Shown: positions 62,947 through 64,000 of the stretch, in pieces | Numbering within the stretch: position 1 is the stretch's first letter | How the letters are laid out: each line of letters begins with the position of its first letter | Assembly (NCBI GenBank): GCA_022828085.1 | Contig: JAJEIY010000054.1 | Location: 1-64,000, forward strand | DNA from: Acidobacteriota bacterium | GTDB lineage: Bacteria; Acidobacteriota; Vicinamibacteria; Marinacidobacterales; Marinacidobacteraceae | DNA: 64,000 bases | Reading direction: 5' to 3' | Notes under the pieces: generated by a model | Seen by the model: the letters and a program-made list of their open reading frames with translations, nothing else | The model's database searches: none | Told to the model about the DNA's origin: nothing | Translations under genes and position numbers: made by a program

Positions 62947-64000
62947 GTGAACGGCGCCAACCCCCCACCTCCCGCCGAAACCCACCAGCGCTCGAACCAG
63001 CCAGACCTGCGGGTCGGTTTCGTCCTCCTGCCCGAGTTCACCCTGGTCTCCTTCGCGGGATTCCTCGACGTGCTCCGACACGCTGCCGACGAGGCGGACC
63101 GGGGCCGCCAGATTCACTGCGCGTGGCAGATCGTCGCGCCGACGCTGGACCCGGTGGTCTCCAGCGGAGGCGTCGAGGTGACGCCGCAGGCGCGGCTCGG
63201 CGATCCGAATCGCTTCGACTGCGTCGTCGTGGTGGGCGGCCCGCGATCAGGATCCGGACAGCTCCCGTCCGCCACCCTCACGTTCCTCCGGCGGGCCCAC
63301 GAGGCCGGACGGCTGATCGCGGGTCTCGGCGCCGGCTGCTTCACCCTGGGAGCCGCGGGCCTCCTCAACGGCCGCCGCTGCTCGGTGCACTTCCGCCACG
63401 CCGGGGAGTTCCGGGCGCGGTTCCCGAGGGCGGAGGTCGCGGTCCACGAGATCTACCAGATCGACGGCAACGTCGCGACCTGTCCCGGCGGGACCGCAGC
63501 CATCGACCTCGCGGTGGACATCGTCTCCGGCTACTGCGGCCGGGCGCGGGCCACGAAGGGCCTCGCCGACCTGGTCGTGGACGAGCACCGCGCGACGTTC
63601 CATGTCCCGAGCCACCCGTTCCACGACCTCGAGTGCTGCGGCGACGAGCGGGTGGAGATGGCGACGCGGCTCATGCGCCAGAACCTGTCCGGACAACGCT
63701 CGATCGGCGACCTCGCCGACACCCTGCACCTCACCGCAGGCCAACTCGGCCGCGCCTTCCGGGCGCATACGGAACTCACCCCGGTGGAGGTGTGGCGCGC
63801 CATGCGCCTGCAGCACGCGCGCTGGAGGCTGTTCAACACCAGCCACTCGGTAAGCCGCATCGCCCGCGAGTGCGGGTTCGCGGACCCGCCTCATTTCATC
63901 CGGTGGTTCCGGCGGGTGTACGGCCAGACGCCGCACACGGCGCGCCGGGAGCGCGCGGCGGCGCGCGAGCGGAATAGCGGACTGCTGGGCGATGCGCAAG
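62947..64000 (+). CDS. GlxA-family AraC-type regulator (3' end outside window)
   Basis: At least 351 residues, cut by the window end. An N-terminal DJ-1/PfpI-like domain (LRVGFVLLPEFTLVSFAGFLDVL, then GLGAGCFTLGAAGLLNGRR with its cysteine, and YQIDGNVATCPGGTAAIDLAVDIV) precedes an AraC-type double HTH (SIGDLADTLHLTAGQLGRAF and SRIARECGFADPPHFIRWFRR). Relatives regulate quaternary amine and carnitine genes in Pseudomonas. The start is GTG 62947; ATG 62863 in frame is an alternative that would lie in the repeat. Confidence 0.9.
   Translation, partial: MNGANPPPPAETHQRSNQPDLRVGFVLLPEFTLVSFAGFLDVLRHAADEADRGRQIHCAWQIVAPTLDPVVSSGGVEVTPQARLGDPNRFDCVVVVGGPRSGSGQLPSATLTFLRRAHEAGRLIAGLGAGCFTLGAAGLLNGRRCSVHFRHAGEFRARFPRAEVAVHEIYQIDGNVATCPGGTAAIDLAVDIVSGYCGRARATKGLADLVVDEHRATFHVPSHPFHDLECCGDERVEMATRLMRQNLSGQRSIGDLADTLHLTAGQLGRAFRAHTELTPVEVWRAMRLQHARWRLFNTSHSVSRIARECGFADPPHFIRWFRRVYGQTPHTARRERAAARERNSGLLGDAQ

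Overview
The window is GC-rich chromosomal DNA from a Gram-negative-type bacterium. It carries many lipoprotein signal peptides, Tat and Sec exports, a System I cytochrome c maturation locus, outer-membrane-type DUF5916 and LolD/FtsX-type transporters. The mix of SufBCDSUT with an Rrf2 regulator, the ribosomal peptide bTHX, DUF5916, frequent GTG starts and 1-8 base gene overlaps fits a high-GC lineage such as Gemmatimonadota or Acidobacteriota. That placement is inference from gene content, not a phylogenetic result.

Layout. 0.2-6.4 kb: a complete minus-strand SUF iron-sulfur assembly operon (regulator-sufB-C-D-S-U-T) behind one operator. 6.5-8.5 kb: a secreted matrixin-like metalloprotease translationally coupled to a lipoprotein. 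8.5-18 kb: DNA glycosylase, a coiled-coil membrane protein with 54-bp repeats, a CDGSH Fe-S protein, MBL hydrolase, amidase, phosphoglucose isomerase, MsrP and a thioesterase. 18-25 kb: a Phd/VapC-type toxin-antitoxin pair, a tesA-ybbA-ybbP-like cluster, an ArsC-like phosphatase and a DUF4143 ATPase preceded by a perfect palindrome. 25-35.5 kb: 5-oxoprolinase genes with pxpB and pxpC fused, bTHX, ispG, citrate synthase, aminotransferase and FAD oxidoreductase. 35.5-38 kb: a small odd segment holding a broken ORF6N gene, a winged-helix protein, an AT-rich stretch and twelve 32-bp tandem repeats. 39.4-47.6 kb: the ccm locus (ccmE, F, H, two small genes, A, B) ending in a DUF5916 gene.

From about 48 kb to 62.9 kb the character changes. 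Gene density falls, patches of lower GC appear, and the region holds families of duplicated and decaying genes: four related cysteine-containing secreted proteins, at least three large copies and two fragments of a MORN-type secreted protein (another fragment lies near 18.8 kb), a patatin fragment, a split membrane protein, an IS3-type insertion sequence and a 330-bp direct duplication. The window ends inside a GlxA-type AraC regulator.

A palindromic dispersed repeat (core GCTTGGAACGCCGGTC...GACCGGC) sits at a dozen intergenic places, mostly just behind genes, sometimes as 85-bp tandem units. The most unusual structures are the 32-bp array with its winged-helix neighbour, the shared upstream element in front of two otherwise different coiled-coil membrane proteins, and the amplified MORN/cysteine-protein families. 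None could be compared with databases here, so novelty is not established for any of them.
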